A stretch of DNA of 38,688 bases from Oscillospiraceae bacterium. GTDB lineage: Bacteria; Bacillota_A; Clostridia; Oscillospirales; CAG-272. The stretch spans positions 1 through 38,688 of the forward strand of contig SVRU01000019.1 in assembly GCA_015064665.1 (NCBI GenBank), written 5' to 3'. The notes under the pieces are model-generated. The model was not told where the DNA came from. It made no database searches and worked only from the letters and a program-made list of their open reading frames with translations. Shown here piece by piece: positions 30,243-38,557 of this stretch (position 1 is the first letter of the stretch; each line of letters opens with the position of its first letter). A program made the position numbers and the translations under genes.

Positions 30243-32025
30243 ATGCCTTTTTAAAAAACATAAGACCTCCGAAATGTAAAGTTGCATTTACATAAGCAGG
30301 ACGCTCGCATTCAAGCCCCACAGTTGAAAGAACTTCAAATTTCAGATATCTTGCGTGACACTCACCAAGCCTGATATATTCCTCGCCAACGTAGGTCAGA
30401 AATCCACCCTCTGCCCGTGTAACGAAATTCTTGCCGTCATGGGAGATTGAAATTCTGTATCTGCGAGGAAATTTCGAGTGAAAACGAGCCCATGCGTACG
30501 GGTCATTTTTATCCTTGGCGGGATGAGTCGGATGTATATAAGCCAGAGCCGCCAGTTCGGTTTCAGCCTTCATATCTATAACTATTGACGCGGTTTTTTC
30601 ACCGTTTTCCCAAGGTCTTTCAACGTCAAAATCCAGAAGAGCATAGGCATTCTTTCCGCTTATCTCGTCATACGCGTCAAAATCCTTGCTTTCTGCTGCA
30701 GTATAATCCGGCTCCTCGTATTTATCAAACTCGCGTCCGCACCATACGGGCGGCGAGAAGGTGCGCCTTCCCTCTTTATCGATAAGACGGAGAAAGAAAT
30801 ATCTTGCAGTGCTTGATTCGACCTCGAAGCTAAGGCTATTTTCGGTCAATCCACACTTCTCATAAACGACTTTGCCATAATCGGATATAACCTGGCACTT
30901 AACGATTTTCGTGCTGTCATCATCCTCAAAATAGGATAAACAAACGTCAAACGAGTACTTATCGGCAAGCTCAAGGTCGCAAGGTGCAGCCTTGCCGTTT
31001 ATGCGAAGCTTTAGCTTAACGTTTCCGGTATCGGAAGCATAAGCGCGGTTATTGCGAAGCGCGTCGGTAATTGCCTCCTTACTGTTTTCGCGAGCCATAA
31101 CTACGGTTTTGCCGGGGAAGATCTTAAATCCCCATTGGGAATGCCCGTCACTTCCGCAGCTGCTCGTTACCCTGAAGCCTGCATCAAGTGCCTCAGAAAG
31201 AGCATACTCGTGCAAAAGCCTACAGCTTGTGTCGGTTCCGTCCCCCATTTCAACGCATCTCATAAATTTCACAATTTCGGGATTGTGCGCGTGCTTTGCA
31301 AACTCAAAACGCCATCTTGCCTGAACGGGATGCGCAAAAATACCTATCGGACATGGTGCATGCTTGTAGGTGTCAACAAGGTCATCCCATCCGTGAAGAG
31401 TCTTGTTGTAATCCGCGTTAATAATAACTATCTCGCCTGCGGCTCTGTACTCTCTGCCAACAATATCGTTTTCCATTATTATATTATCGCTCTCGCAACC
31501 AGGAAACAGAACGGTTTTCATCGGCTCTGCTTTCTCAGCAGTTGTGTAACAGCGGAAATATTCATAATTATTGCTTACGTCTGCATGGTCGGTCATAACA
31601 CCGAAATCCAAAAGCCCCTCTTCCTTTATAAAATCAACCATATCCGTCTGGAAGCCCTCGGTTCTGCTTACAAAAACGTTGTGATTATGTATTCCCGTCG
31701 TATGAGTGTGAAGGTCGCCTCGGTAATAATTCAAATCATCTTCGGAGCTTGCCTTAACCATTTCTCTTACCGAAATCCCGCAAGTATATTCGTCGCCGTT
31801 AAAGGAAGCGGTAACAGTAGATTCTCCGACACGGTCAAATCTCAAAAGAATTCCGTCACTGAAGGGATGCTCTTCATCATCAGCAAAGCTTCTGATAGAC
31901 ACGGCATCTCCGGAAACGCTCCATCTGATATCTTCATTTTCAATGTTCTTATCAGAAATAAGCCTCAACGGAAGTACATTTCCGACGTAACTTTTAATTT
32001 TTGTTTTAGACAGCTTTACTGACAT
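30241..32025 (-). CDS. CehA/McbA-type PHP metallohydrolase with C-terminal F5/8-like domain
   Basis: 594 residues from the ATG at 32025, which follows AAGGAGA. The N-terminal about 95 residues form a beta-rich region. The PHP-like core follows (about 100-340): YYRGDLHTHTTGIHNH gives the D-x-H-x-H metal motif, DFGVMTDHADVSN the next histidine, LFPGCESDN, GIFAHPVQARW and SCGSDGHSQWGFK the remaining ligands. A beta-sandwich middle and a C-terminal part with RYRISISHDGKNFVTRAEGG and ECHARYLKFEVLST resemble a discoidin/F5-8C carbohydrate-binding domain (about 480-590). PHP enzymes cleave phosphoesters, and CehA acts on carbaryl-like esters. No signal peptide is seen although the binding domain suggests glycans. 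The substrate is unknown. Confidence 0.78.
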   Translation of the reverse strand: MSVKLSKTKIKSYVGNVLPLRLISDKNIENEDIRWSVSGDAVSIRSFADDEEHPFSDGILLRFDRVGESTVTASFNGDEYTCGISVREMVKASSEDDLNYYRGDLHTHTTGIHNHNVFVSRTEGFQTDMVDFIKEEGLLDFGVMTDHADVSNNYEYFRCYTTAEKAEPMKTVLFPGCESDNIIMENDIVGREYRAAGEIVIINADYNKTLHGWDDLVDTYKHAPCPIGIFAHPVQARWRFEFAKHAHNPEIVKFMRCVEMGDGTDTSCRLLHEYALSEALDAGFRVTSSCGSDGHSQWGFKIFPGKTVVMARENSKEAITDALRNNRAYASDTGNVKLKLRINGKAAPCDLELADKYSFDVCLSYFEDDDSTKIVKCQVISDYGKVVYEKCGLTENSLSFEVESSTARYFFLRLIDKEGRRTFSPPVWCGREFDKYEEPDYTAAESKDFDAYDEISGKNAYALLDFDVERPWENGEKTASIVIDMKAETELAALAYIHPTHPAKDKNDPYAWARFHSKFPRRYRISISHDGKNFVTRAEGGFLTYVGEEYIRLGECHARYLKFEVLSTVGLECERPAYVNATLHFGGLMFFKKA

Positions 32026-32064
32026 TTTTATTCTCCTTGCGTTTATAATTTCGAAAATAACATA

Positions 32065-32091
32065 GCGGGAGACTTTAATCAAGTTTCCCGC
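32065..32091 (-). terminator. Hairpin after hpt
   Basis: GCGGGA and ACTT (32065-32075) pair with AAGT and TCCCGC (32081-32091) around a five-base loop. On the minus strand TATGTTATTTTC follows, a weak T-tract. Confidence 0.55.
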
Positions 32092-32106
32092 CTAAATAAG
32101 ATGTAA

Positions 32107-32658
32107 TTATTCAGTATATTCTGCTATGTAAGGAAGATTTCTGAAAATTTCCGCACAGTCAAGACCATATCCAATAACAAAATGATCGGGAATAGTGAAC
32201 AGCGATAAGTCCGGATTAAATTCAACGAGTCTTCTCGAAGGCTTATCAAGAAGTGTAACGACGTGCATCGAAACAGGCTCTCTTGTTTTCAAAAGCTTCA
32301 CTATATCGTTAAGAGTTCTACCCGTGTCAACAATATCCTCAACTATAACCACGTGATACCCTCTGATATCGCGGTCAAGATCCATAGTTATATTAACGAC
32401 ACCGGTGGAAACAGTTCCCTCATAGTAGCTCTTTGCACACATAAAACCAATCTCGCAAGGAACACTGACAGCGCGGCAAAGGTCAGCCATAAACACGAAA
32501 GCTCCCTTAAGAATGCTGACAAGGAGAATCGGTCTGCCGTCATATATCGCGTCAATCCACTTGCCCGCTTCCTTTATCTTTTCATCAATCTCTTCTTTGG
32601 TGATAAGAACTCTTTTTATCCTGCTGTTGAAGTCCTCAATTGAAGTAATATCTCTCAT
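32107..32658 (-). CDS. hpt: Hypoxanthine(-guanine) phosphoribosyltransferase
   Basis: Purine salvage: joins hypoxanthine or guanine to PRPP. 183 residues, standard. The PRPP-binding signature VVIVEDIVDTGRTLNDIV (about residues 100-117) is complete, the N-terminal LVSILKGAFVFMADL holds the Leu-Lys dipeptide that contacts pyrophosphate, and the hood residues FVIGYGLDCAEIFRNLPYI near the C terminus carry the aromatic/acidic purine contact. Start 32658 follows GAGGAAG. It has its own promoter and ends in a hairpin; not linked to tilS or ftsH as in some Bacillota. Confidence 0.94.
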   Translation of the reverse strand: MRDITSIEDFNSRIKRVLITKEEIDEKIKEAGKWIDAIYDGRPILLVSILKGAFVFMADLCRAVSVPCEIGFMCAKSYYEGTVSTGVVNITMDLDRDIRGYHVVIVEDIVDTGRTLNDIVKLLKTREPVSMHVVTLLDKPSRRLVEFNPDLSLFTIPDHFVIGYGLDCAEIFRNLPYIAEYTE

Positions 32659-32693
32659 AAGCTCTTCCTCATATATAATTAATAATTGTCATA

Positions 32694-32722
32694 ATTATAT
32701 CATATATTGGGAAGATTTTCAA
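32694..32722 (-). promoter_or_regulatory. Promoter of hpt
   Basis: Minus strand TTGAAA (32717-32722), 17 bases, TATAAT (32694-32699), extended -10 TGATATAAT; 35 bases before the start. Confidence 0.8.
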
Positions 32723-32752
32723 CATATTTTGACAATCTTCTTTACAAAAATT

Positions 32753-33505
32753 TCATCCCAAAAGAATATCGGTAGCAAGCATCAAGCAGAATCCGACAAG
32801 AAGCGCATAGGTTGCGCCGCGCTGATGACCGTGTGCATGAGTTTCGGGAATCATCTCATCACTTATAACGTAAAGCATCGTTCCGCCTGCAAATGCAAGT
32901 GCAAACGGCAAAATCGCAGAAGCAATGCTTACCGCGAAATATCCGATAAGAGTTCCAACGACTTCAACGAGTCCTGTTCCGGCGGCAATAAGAAATGTGC
33001 GCCCAGGCTTAACGCCCGCGGAGAGCATCGGCCCGATTATAACCATACCCTCGGGGATATTCTGAAGCGCGATGCCGAGAGCGATTATAATTGCCTGTGC
33101 ATCGTCGCCCGAGCCAAAGCCCACACCTGCGGCAATACCCTCGGGAAGATTATGTATTGCAATCGCGGTTACAAAAAGCAGAATTTTTCCTATATTTGAA
33201 TTTCTATGGTCCTCAATATCAGCCCCCGCGAGCTTGTGAAGATGCGGAACAAGCTTATCGATGAAATTCAAGCAGATTGCACCGGCGAAAATTCCGGCAA
33301 CGGTTATGAGAAGCCCGAACCTTCCCCCGTATTCTACCGATGGAATGATAAGCCCAAGCACCGCAGCTGCGAGCATAACTCCCGCCGCAAAGGACAAAAC
33401 GATATCTGAAAATTTATGGGATATATTTTTGAATATAAATCCTATCAGCGCACCTATGACTGTAGCACCGCCGACACCCAAGGCTGTAAGTAATACAACT
33501 TCCAT
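32753..33505 (-). CDS. ZIP-family metal transporter
   Basis: Imports divalent metals such as zinc, iron or manganese across the cytoplasmic membrane. 250 residues, about eight membrane segments. The binuclear metal site is seen in segment 4 as AIAIHNLPEGIAAGVGFG (about residues 137-154) and in segment 5 as ALQNIPEGMVI; a histidine-bearing loop between segments 3 and 4 reads LVPHLHKLAGADIEDHRN. Start 33505 follows GTGAGGT. It lies downstream of ferritin, separated by a hairpin, so a shared iron/metal theme is plausible but cotranscription is not clear. Confidence 0.93.
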   Translation of the reverse strand: MEVVLLTALGVGGATVIGALIGFIFKNISHKFSDIVLSFAAGVMLAAAVLGLIIPSVEYGGRFGLLITVAGIFAGAICLNFIDKLVPHLHKLAGADIEDHRNSNIGKILLFVTAIAIHNLPEGIAAGVGFGSGDDAQAIIIALGIALQNIPEGMVIIGPMLSAGVKPGRTFLIAAGTGLVEVVGTLIGYFAVSIASAILPFALAFAGGTMLYVISDEMIPETHAHGHQRGATYALLVGFCLMLATDILLG

Positions 33506-33537
33506 AAATCAAAACCTCACGTCAGATAAAATCCGAA

Positions 33538-33581
33538 GGCGGCATTTCGAAGAACTGTTTTCTCTCTTTTGAAATGTCGCC
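33538..33581 (-). terminator. Long hairpin after ferritin
   Basis: GGCGGCATTTC (33538-33548) pairs with GAAATGTCGCC (33571-33581) including one G-T pair; on the minus strand TTCGGATTTTAT follows. It probably separates the ferritin operon from the ZIP gene. Confidence 0.6.
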
Positions 33582-33592
33582 TCTGAATAAAA

Positions 33593-34105
33593 TTAAAGAA
33601 CGAGCGAGGGAGCTGTGTAAATTCTGGCAGCAAGCTCCTGATTAAGCATATAAAGACTCTTGGGGTCCGAACCGAAAAGCTCCATTTTGGATATCATATC
33701 GTTTGCGTTAGTTTCCTCTTCGCCCTGCTCCTTAACAAACCAGTCAAGGAACTGCATCGTGCGGAAATCTCTTACATCGTACGCCGCACCGTATATCTCA
33801 TTTATAAGAGATGTTACGTACTGCTCGTGCTCAAGTCCCGCACGAAGAACCGACATATGACTTTCAAACATCTTGTCGGGCTTGTCGATTGCTTCAAGAG
33901 TTACAGGCATATTTTCGTTCTGAAGGTAGGTGTAAAAGAGCATTGCGTGATCTCGCTCCTCCTGCGCCTGAATCATATACCAATTTGCGAAACCGTCAAG
34001 TCCCTTTGCCTTGAAATAGTTTGAAAAATCAAGATAAAGATATGCTGAGTAAAATTCCTTGTTTATTTGCTCGTTTAAGAGTCTGTGAACCTTTTCGTTT
34101 AACAT
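33593..34105 (-). CDS. ftnA: Ferritin (non-haem, FtnA type)
   Basis: Stores iron in a 24-subunit shell and oxidises ferrous iron at a di-iron centre. 170 residues, the length of prokaryotic ferritins. Four-helix bundle with ferroxidase ligands seen as NKEFYSAYLYL (Glu near 17), AQEERDHAMLFY (Glu and His, about 49-56), EHEQYVTSLINEIYG (about 93) and FVKEQGEEETNA (Gln/Glu, about 128). Start 34105 follows AAGGAGA. It is 20 bases after the flavin-reductase/rubredoxin gene, so both form an operon that can couple electron transfer to iron redox and oxidative-stress defence. Confidence 0.95.
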   Translation of the reverse strand: MLNEKVHRLLNEQINKEFYSAYLYLDFSNYFKAKGLDGFANWYMIQAQEERDHAMLFYTYLQNENMPVTLEAIDKPDKMFESHMSVLRAGLEHEQYVTSLINEIYGAAYDVRDFRTMQFLDWFVKEQGEEETNANDMISKMELFGSDPKSLYMLNQELAARIYTAPSLVL

Positions 34106-34125
34106 AATATTCTCCTTTTAAAATT

Positions 34126-34731
34126 TTATTTTATTTCTTCAAAATCCTCTGCCCCGTGCTTACATATCGGGCATATAAAATCGGCAGGCAGCTCCTCTTC
34201 ATCGTGAATGTAACCGCATATCGTGCAGATATACCCCTTTTTCTTCTCGGGCTTTGGCTTCGGCTTCACGTATTTGTGATAATAAGTATAGGTCATAGTT
34301 TCGATAGCGGAAACGACCTGCGACTCGGTTACCGTACATATAAACATTCCGTAAGTATCAAGGTCAATATAGCTCTCAACCTCAAGCGAAAAATATGAAT
34401 TGATATACTTCGGAAGGACAACAAGTCCGTTTTCCGAACGATTCGGAGAGCAATCCTTAAATTTATCTACGTCTCTTCCGCTGACAAAGCCAAAAGCCTC
34501 AAAAACCTTGAAGGGAGCTTCAGTGGTAAGGCAATTCACGTTCATCTTACCCGTGCTTTTAATGACATCGTGCGAATAGTTTGCTTTGTTTACCGTAACC
34601 GCAATGCGTTCGGGAGAGGCGGTTACCTGACAAACGGTGTTAACTATCAGCCCGTTATCACGGCGGCCGTCGTTGGTAGTTACGACGTAGAGTCCGTATC
34701 CAATGTTAAAAAGAGCCTTGCTGTCTTTCAT
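34126..34731 (-). CDS. Flavin reductase-like protein fused to rubredoxin
   Basis: 201 residues. The N-terminal part (1-150) is an FMN-binding flavin-reductase split-barrel: ALFNIGYGLYVVTTNDG, NGLIVNTVCQVTASPERIAVTVNKANYSHDVI and FVSGRDVDKF. After a Lys/Pro hinge (KPKPKPEKKKG) comes a rubredoxin-like domain with both Fe(SCys)4 pairs: YICTICGYIHDEEELP and FICPICKHGAEDF. Such high-molecular-weight rubredoxins (as in Moorella) pass electrons from NAD(P)H or other donors to flavodiiron proteins that reduce O2 or NO. The start ATG at 34731 follows GGGGGA. It heads the operon with ferritin. No flavodiiron partner is in the window. Confidence 0.9.
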   Translation of the reverse strand: MKDSKALFNIGYGLYVVTTNDGRRDNGLIVNTVCQVTASPERIAVTVNKANYSHDVIKSTGKMNVNCLTTEAPFKVFEAFGFVSGRDVDKFKDCSPNRSENGLVVLPKYINSYFSLEVESYIDLDTYGMFICTVTESQVVSAIETMTYTYYHKYVKPKPKPEKKKGYICTICGYIHDEEELPADFICPICKHGAEDFEEIK

Positions 34732-34772
34732 ATTTTTCCCCCAAAAAATCAATTTATTTAGTTTACAAGTAT

Positions 34773-34815
34773 ATTATACCATTTATAAGAATAAAAATCT
34801 GTTGAATTTTCAACA
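34773..34815 (-). promoter_or_regulatory. Promoter and inverted repeat before the rubredoxin/ferritin operon
   Basis: Minus-strand extended -10 TGGTATAAT (TATAAT at 34773-34778) with a poor -35 (CAGATT, 34796-34801). Touching the -35 is a perfect inverted repeat TGTTGAA-TT-TTCAACA (34800-34815), which suggests a regulator site. It resembles the Rex consensus apart from one symmetric change per half and does not match Fur or PerR boxes. Confidence 0.55.
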
Positions 34816-34876
34816 AATACATCATTTTCGTAAATTTATGTAAATTTTATTTGACGGAATACGGTCAAATTATTAT

Positions 34877-35788
34877 TCATCCAAATTCAAATTCCATAGT
34901 AATGGTTGCGGTATTTTCCTCGGAATATTCAATTTCCTCGGATATAGTGCGGGCAACTTCAAAAACCTCAGCCTTGTCAATTATTTTTCCTGCTTTTAAA
35001 ACCGAAGCCAAAAGACGCTCGGCAAAAAAAGAAAAGCCAAGAGCCGCGCGAAATCCCTCTTTTGTCGCTTTCGGTGTTGTATGCCTAAAAATCATATAAG
35101 CAAGGAATTTTTCAAGAACAGAGTCCTGCTCACCCAAACTTTCTTCACTCGAAGAATATAAAGAAAAAAGCTCTCTGTTTTCTTCGTTCAGATATTCAAG
35201 ATATCCGAGAATTTCACGCCACGCCTCGTCTGAGAGTATTTTCGGTGATACGTCATATCCTCGCCAGAGCTCAACAAGCCTTTGCGGATATGGAAGTCCT
35301 TTGTCCGACAGTATGCTATAAATCTTATCCCTCTCCGCAGCCGTGTCAAATTCAAAATTCGAAATCTGACCGTCAACTTCACCGATGAGTGCGATATCCC
35401 GATAATCCTCCGACTCTAAAATAAGCCTGCACGCTGCCTCGCAAGACATTCCGACACCGACCTCAGTGCCACGCGGAGTATCGTTATAAAACCTCGGATG
35501 CTCGCGGCATATGTCACAAAGCCACCCTTCTCCAAGCTCGGTGATTATCCTGCAGAGTCCGCTGCTGTCAAGGTGAGGGCATTTTTCCCCTTTCATAAGG
35601 CGAAAATGAGCATCCCCCTCAAAATCAATGCTTCCGATTATCGAATCAAAATAACCGCCCTCACGCGCCTTATAACGCTCAAGTGTATCCTTATCTATAT
35701 CTATCTCCCAGCCGGCACAGCAGCTGTGCTTACATTTGTCCGCTATGCACTTAAATTCACCATAATACGCAGGAGCATAAAGCTTCAT
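34877..35788 (-). CDS. fliB: FliB-family (flagellin lysine N-methylase-like) cysteine-rich protein
   Basis: 303 residues. The N-terminal half shows the cysteine pattern of the family: CIADKCKHSCCAGWEIDID (about residues 13-31), the ECPH-type KCPHLDSSGLCRI (about 69-81), then WLCDICREHPRFYND (about 90-104) and MSCEAACRLIL (about 116). These cysteines probably hold an iron-sulfur cluster; the C-terminal half is helical. FliB methylates lysines on flagellin in Salmonella, using SAM. Here no flagellar gene is in the window and the immediate neighbours are ferritin, rubredoxin and DUF4317 genes, so the substrate may differ. Start 35788 follows AAGGAG. It has its own promoter, is monocistronic, and has only a weak hairpin (34849-34870) after it. 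Confidence 0.82.
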   Translation of the reverse strand: MKLYAPAYYGEFKCIADKCKHSCCAGWEIDIDKDTLERYKAREGGYFDSIIGSIDFEGDAHFRLMKGEKCPHLDSSGLCRIITELGEGWLCDICREHPRFYNDTPRGTEVGVGMSCEAACRLILESEDYRDIALIGEVDGQISNFEFDTAAERDKIYSILSDKGLPYPQRLVELWRGYDVSPKILSDEAWREILGYLEYLNEENRELFSLYSSSEESLGEQDSVLEKFLAYMIFRHTTPKATKEGFRAALGFSFFAERLLASVLKAGKIIDKAEVFEVARTISEEIEYSEENTATITMEFEFG

Positions 35789-35817
35789 ATAAAAAACTCC
35801 TTTTCTTCATCAAGCAT

Positions 35818-35846
35818 ATTTTAGCACATTTTATCCGCGATTTCAA
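35818..35846 (-). promoter_or_regulatory. Promoter of the fliB-like gene
   Basis: Minus strand TTGAAA (35841-35846), 17 bases, TAAAAT (35818-35823), extended -10 TGCTAAAAT; 29 bases before the start. Confidence 0.8.
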
Positions 35847-35895
35847 CAATTACTTAGTTTAAATACCGCCCAAACGACAATTCATATATTTATTG

Positions 35896-35924
35896 TTGAC
35901 TTAATTCGACTTGTGTGGTAAAAT
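35896..35924 (+). promoter_or_regulatory. Promoter of the DUF4317/symporter operon
   Basis: TTGACT (35896-35901), 17 bases, TAAAAT (35919-35924), extended -10 TGGTAAAAT; 32 bases before the ATG at 35957. Confidence 0.82.
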
Positions 35925-35956
35925 ATACTGAAAATCAAAATTTAAAGGCAGAGAAA

Positions 35957-37087
35957 ATGACAGAAAAAGAATTAAGAGAAATAAAAAGACGATTCAGACC
36001 GGAAAAGAGCAATATCCCGAAAATAGTCGGTTGCTTTGTCAACGGAAACGGACAAATAATTTCAAGAATTTCGCAATCTATTGCAATGTCTGATTCGGTA
36101 GTCAGCGAGAAGCTTCTCGCAGTTATGAAAAAGACGCTTTCGGGAAGCGTTGGCACGAATCTTACCGATATTTCTTTTTCGACCAAACAGGTCATGGAGA
36201 GCGAGGAGCACAAGCTGCTCACATCTCTCGTTAAAAGCAGACTCGGTGATGCTGATGCGCTCGAACACTTCTATACCCGCGTCACAGAAAGCGTAAAATT
36301 CGAATCCAACTACATAATACTTTTAGCAAACGATATATACGACGTTTTCAGCCACGGTTCCGACGGTGAGGAGTCGGGCTCCTCGGAGCAGTTTTCATAT
36401 ATAATATGCGCTATTTGCCCCGTAAAAAGCATGCCCGAAGCTCTTTCGTTTAAAGAGGCTGACAGTCTTTTTCACGCTTTCAGCGAGTCGGCTATCCTTT
36501 CGTCGCCCGAGCTTGGATTTATGTTCCCCTCGTTTGATGACCGCAAAACAAACATATATAACGCACTATACTATACGAGAAGCATTGCTGAAAGCTACGG
36601 TGAATTTACTGAAAAAATATTCGCATCCGAGCCGCCAATGCCCCCAAAGGTACAGCGCGAAAGTTTTAATGCATGTATTTCTAACGTTCTGTCTGATGAA
36701 TGCAGCTACGACGTAATCCGTTCGGTGCATTCCGAAATAAGCGAAATGATAGAGGCGCACAAGGAGTCCCGCGACCCCGAGCCGCTCGTTATAACGAAGG
36801 CTACCGTAAAAACCGTTCTTGCCGGCTGCGGAATTGCCAATGACAAGCTTGAAAAGCTTGACGAATCCTTTGACGAAAGCTTTGGCAAAAACGCGGAATT
36901 ATCTCCCAAAAACATTCTCACGGTAAACAAATTTGAGGTTGAGACCCCCGAGGTCAAAATAAAGGTAGACCCCGCGCACCGCGACCTTGTTTCAACGCAG
37001 GTTATCAACAACGTCAAATACGTCATGATAAGAGTAGACGGTGCTGTTGAGGTCAACGGAATAAACATCAGTATTGATGGGGAATAA
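35957..37087 (+). CDS. DUF4317-family protein
   Basis: 376 residues, soluble, function unknown. It matches the DUF4317 family as I know it from Clostridia: MTEKELREIKRRFRPEKSNI at the N terminus, then GCFVNGNGQIISRI, a central part with SYIICAICPVKSMPEALSF, LGFMFPSFDDRKTNIYNALYY, and a C-terminal segment with ILTVNKFEVETPEVKIKV and VINNVKYVMIRVDGAVEVNG. No catalytic or membrane motif is visible. The ATG at 35957 after AAAGG is used; an earlier in-frame start would lie within the promoter. It is followed after 35 bases by a sodium symporter gene and probably shares its transcript. Confidence 0.85.
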   Translation: MTEKELREIKRRFRPEKSNIPKIVGCFVNGNGQIISRISQSIAMSDSVVSEKLLAVMKKTLSGSVGTNLTDISFSTKQVMESEEHKLLTSLVKSRLGDADALEHFYTRVTESVKFESNYIILLANDIYDVFSHGSDGEESGSSEQFSYIICAICPVKSMPEALSFKEADSLFHAFSESAILSSPELGFMFPSFDDRKTNIYNALYYTRSIAESYGEFTEKIFASEPPMPPKVQRESFNACISNVLSDECSYDVIRSVHSEISEMIEAHKESRDPEPLVITKATVKTVLAGCGIANDKLEKLDESFDESFGKNAELSPKNILTVNKFEVETPEVKIKVDPAHRDLVSTQVINNVKYVMIRVDGAVEVNGINISIDGE

Positions 37088-37122
37088 TATTACCCGAATG
37101 ATTTAAAAGGAAGAGCAACAAA

Positions 37123-38522
37123 GTGAATAATAATAAAAACAGAGCGATAGACATATCCACATCACACACACCCGCTGGCACTCGAAGCTCCTTTTCGGGA
37201 AAGGTGGGATTTGTCCTCGCTGCTGCAGGCTCTGCCGTAGGACTCGGAAATATATGGCGTTTTCCGTACCTTGCCGCAAAATACGGTGGAGGTATATTCC
37301 TGCTCGTTTATATTCTTCTCTCGGTGACGTTCGGCTTCACCTTGATGGTAACCGAAATTGCAATCGGAAGAAAGACGAAGCAAAGTCCGATAGGCGCATT
37401 TCGCTCGCTGGATAAACGTTTTACGTTTATCGGCGTTCTCGGCTCAATAGTTCCGATACTCATTCTTCCCTACTACTCGGTTATCGGCGGCTGGGTAATC
37501 AAATATGCGTTCGGATTTATGAGCGGCGAAATGTCCGACATGGCGGAAAGCAATTATTTCGGCAGCTTTATCTCAAACACCTTTGAGCCGCTGCTTTGGT
37601 TTCCAATCTTTATCGGTGCTACGGCGATTATCGTTTTGCTCGGTGTTAAAAAGGGAATTGAAAACGTAAGCAAGGTAATGATGCCGATCCTTCTCCTGCT
37701 GATGATATTCATTATAGCGTATACTTTCAGCACCACAGATAACGTATGGGACGGCGTAGTTTACTATTTAAAGCCGGATTTTTCAAAATTCACCTATATG
37801 ACGGTCGTTTCCGCTATGGGTCAGCTCTTTTATTCAATGTCGTTGTCTATGGGAATTATGATAACCTTCGGCTCGTATATGAAAGACGATATAAGCATAG
37901 AAAAAAGCGCTCATCAAATAGAAATATTTGACACGGGCATCGCATTCCTGGCAGGCCTTATGATAGTTCCCTGCTGCATTGCGTACGATCCTACCCAGCT
38001 CTCTAAGGGACCGAGTCTTATGTTTGGCGTTCTTCAAAGATTTTTGACAATATGTTCGGCGGCGTATTTCTTGGCACGACGTTCTTCCTTATGGTGCTTC
38101 TCGCGGCCTTGACCTCGTCAATATCGCTTATGGAAACCGTCGTTTCGACAATACAGGACAAGTGGAAGCTCGGAAGAAAAACAAGCTGTTTTATCGTTCT
38201 CGGCACAAGCGTTTTGCTCGGAACGCTCTCCTGTCTCGGCTATAGCGTATTTGATACTTTCCTCGTGTTCGGAAAATTCCAAATTTTAGACTTCTTCGAT
38301 TTCATCACTAACAGCATTATGATGCCTATAATAGCATTCCTGACCTGCATTGTCATTTCTTTCGTAATAAAAGAAAAGACGGTCACGGATGAAATCGAGC
38401 TGTCGGGCAAATTTAAGCAAAAGACTATGTTCTCGGTTATGATAAAGTATATTGCTCCCGTATTTCTGCTTATCATTCTCATATTCGCAATTCTTGAGGG
38501 CGTAGGAATTATATCCGTCTGA
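37123..38522 (+). pseudogene. Sodium:neurotransmitter symporter (LeuT/SNF family), one apparent frameshift
   Basis: Na+-coupled uptake of amino acids or amines, LeuT fold. Frame 1 (from the GTG at 37123, AAGGAAG upstream) shows the N-terminal signature AAAGSAVGLGNIWRFPYLAA and YGGGIFLLVYI, then about seven membrane segments to LMFGVLQR. At the T5 run 38041-38045 the frame is lost: frame 1 goes on into unrelated residues and stops at 38112, while the family sequence resumes at once in another frame as DNMFGGVFLGTTFFLMVLL and runs to 38522. One extra T, or a -1 shift, would restore about 465 residues (QRFFDNMFGG), a full-length transporter with twelve segments. Everything else looks intact. Either a homopolymer sequencing error, a fresh mutation or, less likely, programmed frameshifting. 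Confidence 0.85.
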
Positions 38523-38557
38523 TATATCCGAAAAGAAAACCGTTATTTAATATTTAA

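Noticed and set aside
31135..32022. 295-residue plus-strand frame
   Set aside because: Antisense to the PHP metallohydrolase gene, which has all of its catalytic motifs.
34773..34815. Fur or PerR box before the ferritin operon
   Set aside because: The palindrome TGTTGAATTTTCAACA does not match the TTATAAT-ATTATAA or GATAATGATAATC patterns; a Rex-like site fits better.
38041..38047. Programmed -1 frameshift signal in the symporter gene
   Set aside because: The slippery heptamer would need X-XXY-YYZ; A-TTT-TTG does not fit well, no downstream pseudoknot is obvious, and the family is not known for frameshifting. An indel at the T-run is simpler.
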